Source: Termitomyces sp. T153 (lineage: Eukaryota > Basidiomycota > Agaricomycetes > Agaricales > Lyophyllaceae). Taken from it: a DNA stretch of 64,000 nucleotides. Below are positions 35,640-47,614 of this stretch, piece by piece. Positions within the stretch are counted from its first letter, which is position 1. Each line of letters opens with the position of its first letter. The stretch is taken from contig JACKQL020000008.1 in NCBI GenBank assembly GCA_018296165.2, positions 868,001 to 932,000 on the forward strand, written 5' to 3'. The position numbers and the translations under genes are program-made. The notes under the pieces were generated by a model that worked only from the letters and a program-made list of their open reading frames with translations, was not told the origin of the DNA and did no database searches.

Positions 35640-37150
35640 GTTCCAGGATGTGGTATCCCCCTATCTTTATGCATTTGAGGATGTGTTCTCCAAGGCTTTG
35701 TTCAACTCACTTCTGGAGCACAAGAAGTGGGACCATGCCATCAAACTGCTACCAGACTCTGCACCCTCCAGCTGTAAGGTCTACTCACTCATGCTCTGGG
35801 AACAGGATAAGCTCAATGTGTTCCTGCAGGAGAACCTGGACTCTGGTCACATCTGCCCATTCAAGTCTCCAATGGCTTCTCTGGTCTTCTTTATCAAAAA
35901 GAAGGATGGCTCCCTCTGACTGGTCCAGGACTACTGGGTACTCAATGCCATGATGGTGAAGAACTGTTACCCTCTCCCCCTCATCTCCAAGCTCATCAAC
36001 AACCTCCAGGGTGTGCAATACTTCACTAAGCTGGATGTCCAGTAGGGTTATAATAATGTGCACATTCAGGAGGGAAATGAGTGGAAGGCTGCCTTCCAGA
36101 CCAACTGGGGATTGTTTGAGCTGCTCATTATGTTCTTTAGACTCACCAATAGCCCTGCCACCTTCCAGACCATGATGAACAACATCTTCTAGAACCTCAT
36201 AGCAGAGAGCGTAGTGTGTATGTACCTTGACAACATCCTCATCTATACCAAAATGCTGGAGGAACACTGTTGGATTGCTTGCCTTGTCCTAGAACACCTC
36301 TGCCAGTACCAGCTCTACCTCAAGCCAGAGAAGTGCAAGTTTGAACAAACCTGGGTTGAGTACCTCAGCCTGATCATATCACATGGAACTGTGGAGATGG
36401 ATGTGGTGAAGGTAGTAGGCATGGCAGAGTGGCTAGAGCCCAAGAACAAGAAGGAGGTGCAGGCATTCCTGGGTTTTGCAAACTTCTACTAGAGATTCAT
36501 CCAGGACTTCTTGCACCATGCCCATCCACTATTTGACCTCACTGGAAAGGATGTTCCATGAAGTTGAGGACCTCTGGAGCAGACAGCCTTTGACACTCTC
36601 AAGCACACTGTGACCTCCAGACCTGTCCTCCTCTTCCTGGATGACAACTCTCCCTTCCAGGTGGAGGCTGACAGCTCTGACTTTGCCACTGGGGCCATGC
36701 TCTTGCAGCAATCTCCAGAGGATAGAAAGTGGCATCTGGTGGCCTTTTACTCCAAGAGCCTGAACACAGTGGAATAGAACTATGAGATTCATGACAAAGA
36801 GATGCTGGTCATCATCTGGTCATTCAAGGAGTGGCAGCACTTCTTGGAAGGTGCATGGCACAAGTTTGAGGTCCAGACAGATCACAAGAACCTTGAATAC
36901 TTCTGGACAGCTAAGAAGCTCAATTGTTGACAGGCCTGGTGGTCCCTCTACCTTGCCAACTTCAACTTCTCCTTGCACCACAAGCCTGGCTAGAGCATGG
37001 GAAAATCAGATGCCCTGTCCTGGAGAGCAGACCATAGCATGGAGGAAGAGGATAACAGCAACATTGTGCTCCTCCACTCTGAATTGTTTGTAATCCAAGC
37101 CATGGAGGGTCTTGCCATTGAGGGAGTAGAAGCAGACATTCTCTGGGACA
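35640..37150 (+). pseudogene. Chromovirus reverse transcriptase and RNase H
   Basis: Blocks in order: FEDVFSK, a fingers region SPMASLVFFIKKKDGSL, YFTKLDVQ with a stop, [12 protein letters not shown], the catalytic site YLDN at 36223-36234, and then LGFANFY. RNase H follows ([35 protein letters not shown]). The second catalytic Asp of the YxDD motif is Asn. Stops occur at about ten places, including TAG at Gln and Trp positions. The protein cannot be active. Confidence 0.85.
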
Positions 37151-37259
37151 TACAGTGAGGTAATTGGGATGGTCAGCAGGAGGAGCTTGTGGTGCAAGCT
37201 GCTTGAACACTGAAGTCAGGGCATACTTCTAGTGTCAAGGTAGTCCATGCTGATAAATG

Positions 37260-37600
37260 GGCCCTCTGAGATGGAATCCTGACCTTCTGAGACCATATCT
37301 ATGTCCCCAACATTCCAGAGCTCTGCTGGAGGATTGTGGAGCAACATCACAACTCCTGCATTACAGGGCACTCTGGATAGTGGAAGACACTGGAGCTAGT
37401 ATCATGGAACTACTAGTGGCCCCAGATGTCCTGGTATATTGGGTCCTACACTAGTACCTGCAATCTTTGCCTCTGAGCCAAGCTCCAGTGCCAACTCCCC
37501 TATGGACAGTTACACCCACTACCCATGCCTGCAGAACAATGGAGTGTGGCATCTGTGGACTTCATTGTAGAGCTCCCTGATACCCACAGTTATGATGCAA
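37260..37600 (+). pseudogene. Chromovirus integrase, N-terminal part (before nested element)
   Basis: It contains a degraded HHCC zinc region (HHNSCITGHSG, TCNLCL) and the start of the catalytic core (VASVDFIVELPD), with the first catalytic Asp. It is cut at 37600 after TATGATGCAA by the inner Ty3 and continues at 48564. The two halves join in frame when one copy of the 4-bp duplication is removed. Confidence 0.85.
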
Positions 37601-38549
37601 TGATGAGCCCCAGTTATCACTGAGCACTATTTTTTTGGCATTTTGGACTTAGCAGCAGCTGACTACCTTGAATCTGACACAAGTCACAACACTCAGCACA
37701 CGAGATTTTAGTGACCACGAGACTTACCAATTGCGAGAAACATCACGGGGAGTCTGGAACTTGGGCCTAAATCATCAAGACCTAGACCCTCCCTAGCAAT
37801 GATTAATAGCAACCCCAGTGACTCTAGCAATGAAACAGTGTTTTCTTACTATATATGGACAAATTATCAGATGCATACCTTTTTACTATCATTTCTTTTG
37901 CCAAGCTTACCAACATACTTGAACAGCATCCACGCTTCAGGTATTGACATCAAACTCATTAATTTTTGGTTTCATTCACAATTAGGTGCTGCCAAGACTT
38001 TGCCTATGATTTTTCACTTAGTTACAAACTGACACCTTGTATGCACCCTAAACACAGTGACAGATGCCATCACTAGTGGTGCTTATTTGTTTACTTTCCC
38101 ATACTATACTTTGAAACATATAAATACTGACTGTACATAGACACTAGACAGACAAGAACAATTGGAGAACTGCTATCTTTGAACTCACCAGCAAGAGATT
38201 TCACTTCGCCTCTTTCGCTCTTTTTATTGCCTTCAACCCAGGCTTAGCAATAAGTCTCCTCGACTTTGACCTTGACTTAGTGGGGTGCCAACTGCAGGTG
38301 CCTATTTTAGTTAACCCGACTTAACAACGCTAGTGACTATGGCTAGCAACCAGTTTACTGACTTCTGCTAGCAATAGTGACTCCTATAGACTTCACCCCA
38401 CAACGTAACTCCTGCTCTAGTTCTCTGGGACAGTTACAGACTTGCCCTCAACTATTAACTTCCTACTGCCAGCTACCCTATCTAGTGACTAGTGTTAGGT
38501 CCTCTTTTTAGGTTTCCTGCATGGCACTAGGCGGCATAGGAGCACATCA
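37601..38549 (+). repeat. 5' LTR of inner Ty3
   Basis: 949 bp, TGATGAGCC to CACATCA. By eye it differs from the 3' LTR at about six positions (about 0.6%), five of them C/T or G/A. A TATAAATACTG box lies at about 38119. The internal frame of 77 codons at 37799-38032 is repeated in the 3' LTR and shows no motif; I treat it as chance. Confidence 0.93.
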
Positions 38550-38552
38550 TTT

Positions 38553-38572
38553 TGGAGCCCACCACGAGGGTC
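38553..38572 (+). other. Primer-binding site complementary to tRNA-Lys(CUU)
   Basis: TGG plus AGCCCACCACGAGGGTC is complementary to the 3' end (with CCA) of the tRNA-Lys encoded at 7355-7443. There is one mismatch: element A where the tRNA gene predicts G, which turns a CpG into CpA. It starts three bases after the LTR, the usual spacing. Minus-strand DNA synthesis would start here. Confidence 0.85.
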
Positions 38573-38609
38573 TTTGAAGTTAACCATTCTGCCAGAAACC
38601 AGAGCTCAA

Positions 38610-39770
38610 GCAAAATGTTGCTTGGAAAACCTTGTCAAATCACCTCTGCCTTCAATTTTGACCCCTCAGCACTCTTTGCCAGCAACCCATCCTTGACCTC
38701 TTGCCAACAAACTCGAAGCTGCTAAAAACCTTTGGGACGTTAGCAAAATCCTTGCCGACTTTCCAGGTGCCTTTATTGAAAGTTTCCTTGATGCACCACT
38801 TTCACCTTTGACCCCAACAGATTCTATCTTTTTCCCAGAAGCACAATCTATCCCTTCTTCACCAACTAACCCCCTTCCTTTGCTAAACCCAACAATTGCT
38901 AATATGAACAATGACCCCGCTGCTCAGCGTGCTAGAATGCCGCCGTGCAATGACACAACTGTGCCTAAATGGGATGAGAGTCACCCTAGGGAACTTCCCC
39001 AATACTTCAAGGAACTAGAATACCTCTTCACTAACTGTGGCATCACTGATGACACCCAGAAGAAGGAATATGTGTTGTGATACATCTCTTACGACACAGT
39101 AGAAACCTGGCTTGGCTTACCTGAATTTGGCAACAATATTGGCAACAACACTCCCCGACTATATACTTACCAGGAATGGAAGTTGGCAGTGCTTAGGCTG
39201 TACCCTGGCGCTGATGCTAGTGCTCGTTATAACCTTGGTGACTTGGAACGGCTGGTTAACCAGACTTTCAACAGTGGTTTAGCGACTTTGGGAAGGTTCT
39301 CTGATTACTACAGGGATTTCCAATGTATTGCTAGATGGTTACTCGCTAACAGCAAACTCTATCATAATGAGGAATGTTGCTTGTTCCAACAAGGTATCCC
39401 TACGTCACTATGGTCCAAAATCATTCATTGCCTTGAAATCACTCTCCCCAACCACCATCCTAAGGACCCTTATGATGTTGCCCAAGTTTTTGAGGGTGCC
39501 AAATAGATTTTCAAGGGGACGGACACCTCTACAACCAAGACCAGCAATGGCACCAGTGGTATTCCTTTGTCATTGCCAATTGCTAACACACCAGCTGCCC
39601 CTTCACCTACGCCAAAGCAAGAAACTTTGGAATTAACAACTACCACAGCAATAGTCAGTGCCTTGGAACGTTTGGAAGCTCTTTTGACCAATGGTAGTGC
39701 CCAACCTTGTCAACAGTTCGCTAACAGCACTTGCCACTTTTGCGGTGAAATTGGTCACACCATGGTCTGA
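38610..39770 (+). pseudogene. Inner Ty3 gag with zinc knuckle
   Basis: One frame encodes ANKLEAAKNLWDVSKIL, an acidic/Pro-rich segment, WDESHPRELPQYFKELEYLF (capsid start), LYPGADASARYNLGDLERLV and, at about 39730, CHFCGEIGHTM, a CCHC knuckle. In-frame TGA at 39078 and TAG at 39504 interrupt it where Arg/Gln would be expected. Frame is otherwise maintained over nearly 1.2 kb. Confidence 0.8.
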
Positions 39771-41664
39771 GGCATGTGTATGAAACTGGAGCAAATGATT
39801 TAACAGGGTAAGGTTTGTTGGAATGCCAAAGGAAAGATCATTTTACCATCAGATGCTATGATCCCTAATTATTTTGGCAAGCGACTAGACATGGAGCACA
39901 TTGAGGAATGGCATAGGCTTAACCCCGGACAAATCGTTACCAGCAGACTCTCTTCCAACACTAACCCAGATCCTGAGCAAGTGGCTATGCAGCAGTTGCT
40001 AATCCACAAAGTAATGTAACAGGATGTTGCTATGGGCTGAGTGCTAAGCAAGGAAGAACGAATCAAGGCTTTGGAATGTGAACTCTTTGCACTCAGGTGA
40101 CCTAGCAAAAAGTTTGATGGCATACAAGTCCCCTGTGTGGCTTATTGACCAGCAAACGATACCCCAAAGGCATCACCCCCAACTAGTGACACTTCAGTGA
40201 CTTCATCCTCTTCCGGTTCGACTTCAGCTCCTGCTGCTAAGCCTGTAGACAAAGGCAAAGCATCTGAATGTACCATCATTAATGAACAACCACCCATTGT
40301 CAAGGAACCCATCGCTCAGCCTCCCATTCATCTGTTTTCCGGCATCCCTGGTCGCTATGTACCTCCCACTAACAGGAATTTCACTGCTCCTGACTGAACT
40401 AATGACGGCGCATATCAAACTATGCCACCCATTTACGACATTGAGCAGTCCAAGGCAGTTTTCAAATGGGTTTTAAGCACCAAGGTTACAGTATTGGTTG
40501 GCAAACTTTGTTCAGTATCTCAGGACATCCAGAATCAGTTTAGGACTGTGGTTATGCCCAAACGACTAGAAGGCACTAACATGGTACAGGACCCCAGTGA
40601 CATTTTCAAAGATATATTGCTGACTTTTGCTGTTGAAGAACCCCAGTTTTTGCTAGGATCTAACGTCGATACAGTTAACGGACTTACCTCGGATAGGGCA
40701 CCTTTTGCATCTGTTGACCCCATCAAAGCCTACATTGATTTGCTACCCTGTGGAGAAGAACCAGTGGTGCTCACTGTCACTAAAGATTCTCAGTCACTTC
40801 GTACTGTCATGATGCTGATTGACAACAAGGAGGAAGTGGAATGCATTCATGACAGTGGCTCACAGATTATTTTGATGTCAGCAGAAATCGCCAATGACCT
40901 GGGACTATCCTATGATCCCAACATAGTTTTAAACATGCAGAGCGCTAATAGCACTATGGACCAATCACTAGGACTTGCTCAAAACGTACCATGTACTATT
41001 GGCAATATTATGGTTTATCTCCAAATCCATGTTTTACAGTCTCCCGCCTACGACATTCTACTTGGATGCCCCTTTGATATATTAACTCACAGTACAATCA
41101 ACATGCTTAGTGACATCAAAACTACTATAACAATTATGGACCCCAATACTGGCCAACGGCACACTGTCCCTACCTTTCCCCATGGCAAATCCAAAAGGAA
41201 CCACCACCAGAATGTTCGCTTTGAAACAGAAGCACCCTGTTGCTTTCATTGCCAAAGGCATGAATGAAGAAGATAGTGACATAGCGATTGTTATCAGCTA
41301 TGACCATTCAACTGGTCTAGCGATTTGTATAGCTTCTTGTGATTTGGCCAACGACATTTTACTTACTAATTCTGACATACAGACTAATCCCATGCTGGCA
41401 TACCTTTACACTACGGCTAGCAACATATCTGATTTGTCCCTTCCACCTCATTCTTATCTGGTTTCAGCTGATACATTTAATCCCTTAATTCTTGGACAGA
41501 CTTTACCACTTGATACACATGTTACAGACATTACCCCCACCTACGTTAACATTCCATTCCCTGCTCAATTTGTCACTAACAAGCCCCCTAAGCAAAGAGG
41601 AAATCAAGTAAAGAAGAAGTACAAACCTGTCACCATGAAAACAGCCAATCGCCAGCCAAGTTAG
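39771..41664 (+). pseudogene. Inner Ty3 protease region
   Basis: It includes a variable Ser/Pro-rich linker and then a retropepsin: CIHDSGSQI with catalytic DSG at 40851-40859, and YDILLGCPFD as the second signature. TGA and TAA codons occur at about 39768, 39799, 40017, 40398 and others. Near 41190-41260 the frame moves by one (…HGKSK… to …VAFIAKGM), either a decay indel or a programmed shift. The second frame runs to 41664. Confidence 0.8.
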
Positions 41665-41845
41665 CAAGGATTTCCGAATCAAGCGCCAGATTATTGGTGA
41701 TCTGCTAGCAACAATCCCTCAGCTCAATCCAAATCCACCTCCTTTTGTCCCAACAAAGCGATTCACTAGTGAATGACAAGCAAAACTTGTTAAGGACCAT
41801 GACACAGGATTCCTCACTACTGGCGAAATCAACATACTAGTCAAC

Positions 41846-43528
41846 ATGGTCGCCAAGCAGGAAAAAGCTTTTGCTTGGGAAGATTCTGAACAAGGAAGTT
41901 TGCACCCCGACTTTTTCCCGCCAGTATGCATACCAACAATTCCACACGTACCGTGGGTCCAGTATAATTGCCCCATATCCCCAGGACTAGAAAAGGAAGT
42001 ATGCGAGATTATTCGTAACAAGATTAGTGCTGGTGTTTATGAACCTTCAAACTCCGCTTACTGCTTGCAATGGTTTTGTGTTCTCAAGAAGAATAGTAAG
42101 CTCAGAATTGTGCACAGTCTTGAGCTGCTAAACCGTGTTACCATTCGCCATTCTGGAGTACCACCCTTTCCAGACCATGTTGCAGAATCTTTTGCTGGAC
42201 GCATCTGTGGTGCTACTCTCGACCTCTATGTTGGCTATGACGAGCGGCTTATTGACCTCACTTCACGCAACTTAATGACATTCCAGACCCTGTTTGGTGC
42301 TCTTTGCTTAGTAACCTTGCCGATGGGATGGACCAACTCTGTGCCTATTTTTCATGATGATATTACTTTCATTTTGCAGCCAGAGATCCCCCATAACATG
42401 CTCAGCTTTATTGACAATGTTGGCGTTAAAGGACCTAAGGACTGGAAGATTATTAACAGTAAACCTGCTAAGCATCCCACTAATCCAAACATTTGCCTAG
42501 TGCTATGGGAGTTCTTTGAGCTTCTCAACAGGGTTCTCCAGCAAATGAAATATTGCGGTGGCACTTTTTCTAGTCACAAACTTGTTCTTTGTGCCCCAAC
42601 TTTCAAGATTCTAGGTCATGTTTGCACTTCTAGCGGACGAATCCCTGACAAAAGTCACTTAGCCCTAATTGAGTGATGGGGCCCTTGCAAGTCGCTATCA
42701 GAGGTCCAAGCCTTTTTGGGCACAGTTGGGGTACTTAGGATTTTTGTCAAGAACTTTGCCCATCAAGCCAACAATCTAACGAAACTTACTCACATTGGCA
42801 TCCCTTTTGAGTTTGGCCCTGACCAGATAAATGCTCAACATGACCTTGTGAAAGCCCTACAAGATGCTAAGCCCCTAGTTCCAATTGACTATGAATCGTC
42901 TGACCCTGTCATCCTAGTGGTGGACACCTTGTACATAGCGGTCAGATATTACCTTTGCCAGTGTACTAGCGACAACTGCAAGGAGCACCGCTACAACCAC
43001 TTTGGATTGATTATGCTAAACAACAGAGAAGCCAGATTCAGTCAGCCCAAGTTGGAACTCTATGGCCTTGATCAAGCGCTACAAGCTTTATGGATGTACC
43101 TCATTGGGGTTCAGAACCTTATCATCAAAGTCGACACTCGCTACATCAAGGGTATGCTTCATAACTCTGACATCCAGCCTTTCACTAGCATGAACTGCTG
43201 GATTATGGCAATTTTGATGTTTCACTTCAAGCTGGTCCATGTCAAAGGAACTTTCCATGGCCCCAATGGTCTTTCACGATGCCCACTACAGCCTGGTGAC
43301 CCTCCAGTGGACAATAGTGACAGCTCCATTTATGAGGATTGGATAGATCGCTTACATGGGTTCATTCACCAAGTTCAGCTACCACTGCCATTACTTCGCA
43401 AAGTTTCCATGGCTTCCCATCGCCTACCTCTGGCCAAGTATGATTCTTTGCATCCTTTAGCAACTTTCACCAGTGACACCAGCACTGTCCCCCAGTTAGC
43501 AACCAGCGACAATATTCAACCTCTCTGA
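41846..43528 (+). pseudogene. Inner Ty3 reverse transcriptase and RNase H
   Basis: Long open frames (41846-42676, 42716-43528) are separated by a single TGA at 42674. Blocks: KNSKLRIVHSLELLN, GATLDLYVGYDER, TFQTLFGALCLVTLPMGWTNS, catalytic FIDN at 42410-42418, then VQAFLGTVGVLR and an RNase H with LELYGLDQAL and KVDTRYIKGML. The second Asp of the catalytic pair is Asn (AAT), so polymerase activity is lost. RNase H departs from the usual DEDD pattern in ways I cannot fully judge. Confidence 0.88.
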
Positions 43529-44935
43529 GATGATGGCACCACTACTTATAGTGACATACCTCGCAGTGCCAAAGCTATTGCCAGCAACACTCATGTACTT
43601 CTAGTTGAAAAATGGCTTTATGATCTCATCAGACCTGAGGGCCTTAGCGACAAAGACTATGCTACTTTCATTTGCTATGCCTCTATGTTCTTCGCTACCA
43701 GAGGCAAACTTTGGTGAAGAGGTCGAGATGGTGCTCATAAGCTGTTTGTGCCTGTCGCTAGCTGCTTACAGGTCTTGAAAGCCATGCATGACAACTTGGG
43801 TCATAGAGGACTTTTCACTACTTGCTCAGCCCTGTTAGAATGATTTTGGTGGCCTCAAGTTAGCGCTGATATAGTATGGTACCTTCGGACTTGCCACCTC
43901 TGCCAAATACATCAGATGACCAAAGTTCTCATCCCGCCGACTGTTGCTACACCAGCACCCTTGTTCAGCAAGATATACATGGACACCATGTTCATGCCTC
44001 CCTCCAATAAGTTCAAGTATATCATTCAAGGACGTTGTTCGCTAACTCATTACCCTGAGTTTTGTATGCTCACCAGAGAAAACACTGAAGCTATTGCTAG
44101 GTGGCTGTATGAGGACATTATCTGTCATTGGGGAGTGCTTAGTGAAATAGTTACTGACAATGGACCTTCCATCCTAAAGGCAGTTACCTACTTGGCAAAG
44201 AAGTATAACTTGCACCACATCTGAATCTCTGGTTACAATAAGCATGCTAATGGAATAGTAGAGCGGCCCCATTTCAATGTTTGCCAAACCCTCTTCAAAG
44301 TGGTTGATGGTGATCAGTCCAGGTGGAGTACTGCTACTTACTCTGTATTTTGGTCAGAACAGGTTACCGTTCACAAGCGAATGGGTTGCTCCCCTTACTT
44401 CGCAACAACTGGTACCCACCCTCTCTTGCCAGCTGACATAGTAGAAGCGACATATTTGCAACCGCCACCAAACTCACTATTGTCAACAACAGACCTCATA
44501 GCCCACTGAGCAATTGATCTTCAATGCCACCAAGAGGATCTCGACCGCCTTCACAGTCACATTCTTAGTGCTTGTCGCTTAGCAGCCATTTGCTTCAAAA
44601 CAGAACATGCCACTACAATCCACGATCACAACTTCAAAGCAGGTGACCTTGTACTGATGAGGAATACTAGAATCGAGGTAATGCATAACAAGAAGATGAA
44701 GCCTTGTTACCTAGGCCCCTTAGTGGTAATCTCTTGCAACCGTGGAGGTGCTTACATTATTTGTGAACTAGATGGCTCCGTACTGCATTGTCCTGTTGCT
44801 GCCTTCCGTTCAGTTCCCTATTTTGCTAGAGAACACATAACAGTACCTAGTGACATTTTTGACATCGACACCTCTTGACTCAGAGAACTGGAGCGAACTG
44901 AACTTGTCGACAACAATGACACTGGCAATGTCACA
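43529..44935 (+). pseudogene. Inner Ty3 integrase
   Basis: An HHCC zinc region (HDNLGHRGLFTTC...CHLCQIH) leads into a DDE core: Asp in YMDTMF (~43980), Asp in TDNGPS (~44155) and Glu in IVERPHF (~44262). It ends with a GPY/F-like module (KPCYLGPLVVI..GGAYIICELDG). TGA stops at 43715, 43841, 44222, 44507 and 44876 each stand where Arg is expected from the surrounding motif. No chromodomain is seen in this element. Confidence 0.88.
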
Positions 44936-44939
44936 TGAA

Positions 44940-45560
44940 GAAGAAAACTACTTTTTGCTAAGCCTTAGCAACTTATCTTGACTCTGCTTCATTTCTTATT
45001 GTGCCAACCCCTATTATCCAGAAAACTATCATGAATACCTTACAAAAACATTAAGTCCTTTCGTTTTTGCTACTCTTTCATTGTTGTTACTTTGGTTAAG
45101 AAGCCTTTCACAGACCCATTACTTTCCATTCTTTCCTCGTTTCAATGCTGCGCTTGGCCCTTCTGTCACCAGTGCTTGGCATGCCTCTAGAGGTATTTTG
45201 CCATGATGACCTACTGAGCGTTTGCCTTTACACATCACTAGCATTAGGTGACAGTCGCCAGTGCATAATACCCCATTGATCTTGTTTTTGTTTGTTTGGT
45301 TTCTCTCAGACTCTGAATCATTGCCAAGTTTTAAATATTTTGGGGCCTCTTAAGGGGGCTAGTCCGTGTTCATACTATGAAAAAACTAAATAAAATTATA
45401 TAAAGGAGGCGACTGGCGCTAAGAGTTGAGGTCAGTGTCATCATCAGGCACCTCCACAGATTCCTCCACTTCCTCCCAGTCTCCTTCCCCAATGTTGTTC
45501 TCCTCCTGCCAGGCCAGGAAGGCCTGACAGTCACGCCAATATCCCGCCAGAGTCACCAAT
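44940..45560 (+). other. Spacer between integrase and the antisense gene
   Basis: Non-coding by eye. It holds the convergent 3' ends of the plus-strand pol and the minus-strand accessory gene. I see no terminator or other signal with certainty. Confidence 0.45.
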
Positions 45561-45562
45561 GT

Positions 45563-47440
45563 TCACTTGGTGACAGCATAACGGGCCCACGCCACTAACA
45601 ACTCCTCCCTAGCAGCCTCCAGCTCCCTCTGGAACCACCATTCCACTCCTGCCACCCTCTCATCAAAATCTGCTAGTGATGCCGCTGACATTAGTGGCAT
45701 CAGCCAACCCAGATCCTCTCCCAACCACTCCAGCTCATCATCGCCAACTTGGTGCAATGTGCAATGGAGTGTTGCTCCAGGTCCCCTAGCAAAGCAGTTA
45801 GCAATTCAGAAGATAGCAAAAAAGAAGAACTTACCTGTCATTGGCCTTTGACATCCTCAGTCTGTTCCTCCTCGATGGTGGCTGGGGTGGCCTCAAACTC
45901 TTCCTCACCCTCAACCTCCATGTCGCTTGCCTCCTGCTCCACCTCAGCAACCATTGTGAAGGGAGTTGTCTCCCTCATCTCCACATCCCCCTCTCCCTCC
46001 TCACTAGTGACCATTTTGGGTTGCTTGGCACTAGCAACTAGTGCAGGACTTGCAGCTTGTTTTTGTGCCAGAGGCACTTCATCGTCATTGTCATTGTTGC
46101 TGCTGCCGTTGCCACCATCTTCATTGCTCTCCACCCACTCCTTACTCTTCGCCTTAGCACCCCCGCTACTCCCACTCGTCACCTCCTCCTGCAATGTCAG
46201 CAAGCTCAAGCTAGAAGGCTTGAGCTCAATAGACTTCCCCATTCTCGCTAGCTCCTGCTATTGCTCTATGAAAGCCCTTGTGTTCCTTACCGATGCCGCC
46301 TTCATTGCTATCCTCTTAGCGAACTTGCCACCAGTGCTCCTCAATGACTGTCTGCTGTGTGAGCAGCTTTTCCTCATGCTGTTGCAACAATAACAGGGCT
46401 GGACCCCCATGGGGTACCAGCAGCCCTCTGGGTCATTATCGGCCCAGCAGTTGTCGCACTAGAGGAAGTGGTTAGCAATGAAGAAAGAAACAATTGCTAA
46501 GTACTCACCACTCCTTGCGTGCGCTTATACTCTTGCCACTTTGCTAGTAACACTGTCACCTTACCCTTGGCCTTCTCCAACTCCATGCCAGCTCCCAGAC
46601 CAGTGTCCACCACCATAGAGGCCTTTTGCCAACAAAGTAGGGTTGCCAAGCGCTTGTTGGTAAACGTTTCTTCAATTTGTTCCTACAAGAGTAGTTAGCA
46701 ATTGTTGCCAAGAGTAGCAAAAAAGAAAAGAAGGAGACTCACTACAATATCCTCATCCTCATCTCGTGCCTTTGCCTTTCCCTTCCCTTTGCTCCTTGGG
46801 GTTGTTGCCAATTGTGGTGACGTCGCCAACCCCCTAGCAATGCCGCCAGCTGCTGTCTTGGGAGTCAAGGGGCCTGCCTCTTGAATGTCCCCATGATTTG
46901 CCACCTCTTTGCCTCCGTGACCCTCACTCTGTCCCTCCCCCCTTGCCACTGCTAACACACCTACCAGGTGCTAGAAGAAGAACTGGTCATTTGGTGACAA
47001 TTCTTTAAAAAGCTGACATACCTTAGCAGTGTCGCTAGCACTAGTGACTGCCGGGGCACTTACCATCATTCCCACCATAAGGTCGTCCATTAGGAACTCC
47101 AAGGAGGGATCAACTGGCACCTAGCAATCGCGTTAGGAATGTCGCTAAGAGAAGAAAAGCAGAGACTTACAAAGTGGACATCAAATGGGTGAACCCATTC
47201 TTCCCCCTTGTACTGCTCATATAGTTGGCAACACTCCTTCTCAACAGTCACCAACTCTGGCCACTCAACTCCACTCTCCGCAGTCTTGAACCACTGCAGC
47301 CATGTCTGAAAGATAGCGGTGACTGCCAAGCAAGGATCCTTTGCCAAGGAAGCACGAGCCATGGTGAGTAATCAGTCGACACGTTCCAGGAAGGCGTGGG
47401 CCATCATAGCCTTTTCAAACTGAGAGGCAAGATTGGACAT
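45563..47440 (-). pseudogene. Antisense intron-containing accessory gene, Cys-rich protein
   Basis: Minus strand, opposite to pol. The likely start is 47440 (MSNLASQFEKAMM). Apparent exons: 47440-47171, 47120-47064, 46970-46743, about 46682-46509, 46458-45835, and a last one ending near 45563; each has GT...CTAG introns. The protein would hold WFKTAESGVEWPELV, a basic linker (RSKGKGKAKARDEDED), a Cys-rich module CDNCWADNDPEGCWY..CYCCNSMRKSCSHS, a long acidic Glu/Ser-rich tail and a coiled-coil-like end (WWFQRELEAAREELL). The Cys spacing suggests a zinc-binding, perhaps nucleic-acid-binding, domain. TGA at 47374 and a TAG near 46260 break it; both look like C-to-T changes. Function unknown. 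Confidence 0.7.
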
Positions 47441-47604
47441 AGCAATAAGATTAAGATGGTAGTGGAGAGTAGATAAGAAGAAAGTGGGGATGATGAAGTT
47501 CAAGTGATACTGCCAGCCATTTTATTCGAATCCCTCTGGTGCATAGACCAAGCAATCAAGCACATGATTTTTGGGGTTGACTGAGGACAGTCAATATTTC
47601 AGTA

Positions 47605-47614
47605 TGGGGGAGGA
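47605..47614 (+). other. Polypurine tract of inner Ty3
   Basis: TGGGGGAGGA stands directly before the 3' LTR (TGATGAG at 47615). This is the place and composition expected for the plus-strand primer. Confidence 0.8.

Noticed and set aside
37799..38032. 77-residue ORF present in both LTRs of the inner element
   Set aside because: It is duplicated only because the LTRs are duplicated. No motif, no splice structure, and it overlaps the promoter region.
41182..41268. Programmed frameshift in the inner Ty3 protease region
   Set aside because: The frame changes by one here, but there is no clear slippery site and the element is full of other damage; a decay indel is the simpler reading.
42674..44878. 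UGA read as arginine (genetic-code change) in the inner Ty3 element
   Set aside because: Host genes in the window (LYS2, HMG-CoA reductase, eL42) use CGA/CGT/AGA for Arg and end in normal stops, some in TGA. The pattern is explained by CGA to TGA deamination, supported by the CpG to CpA changes in the RT sites and primer-binding site.
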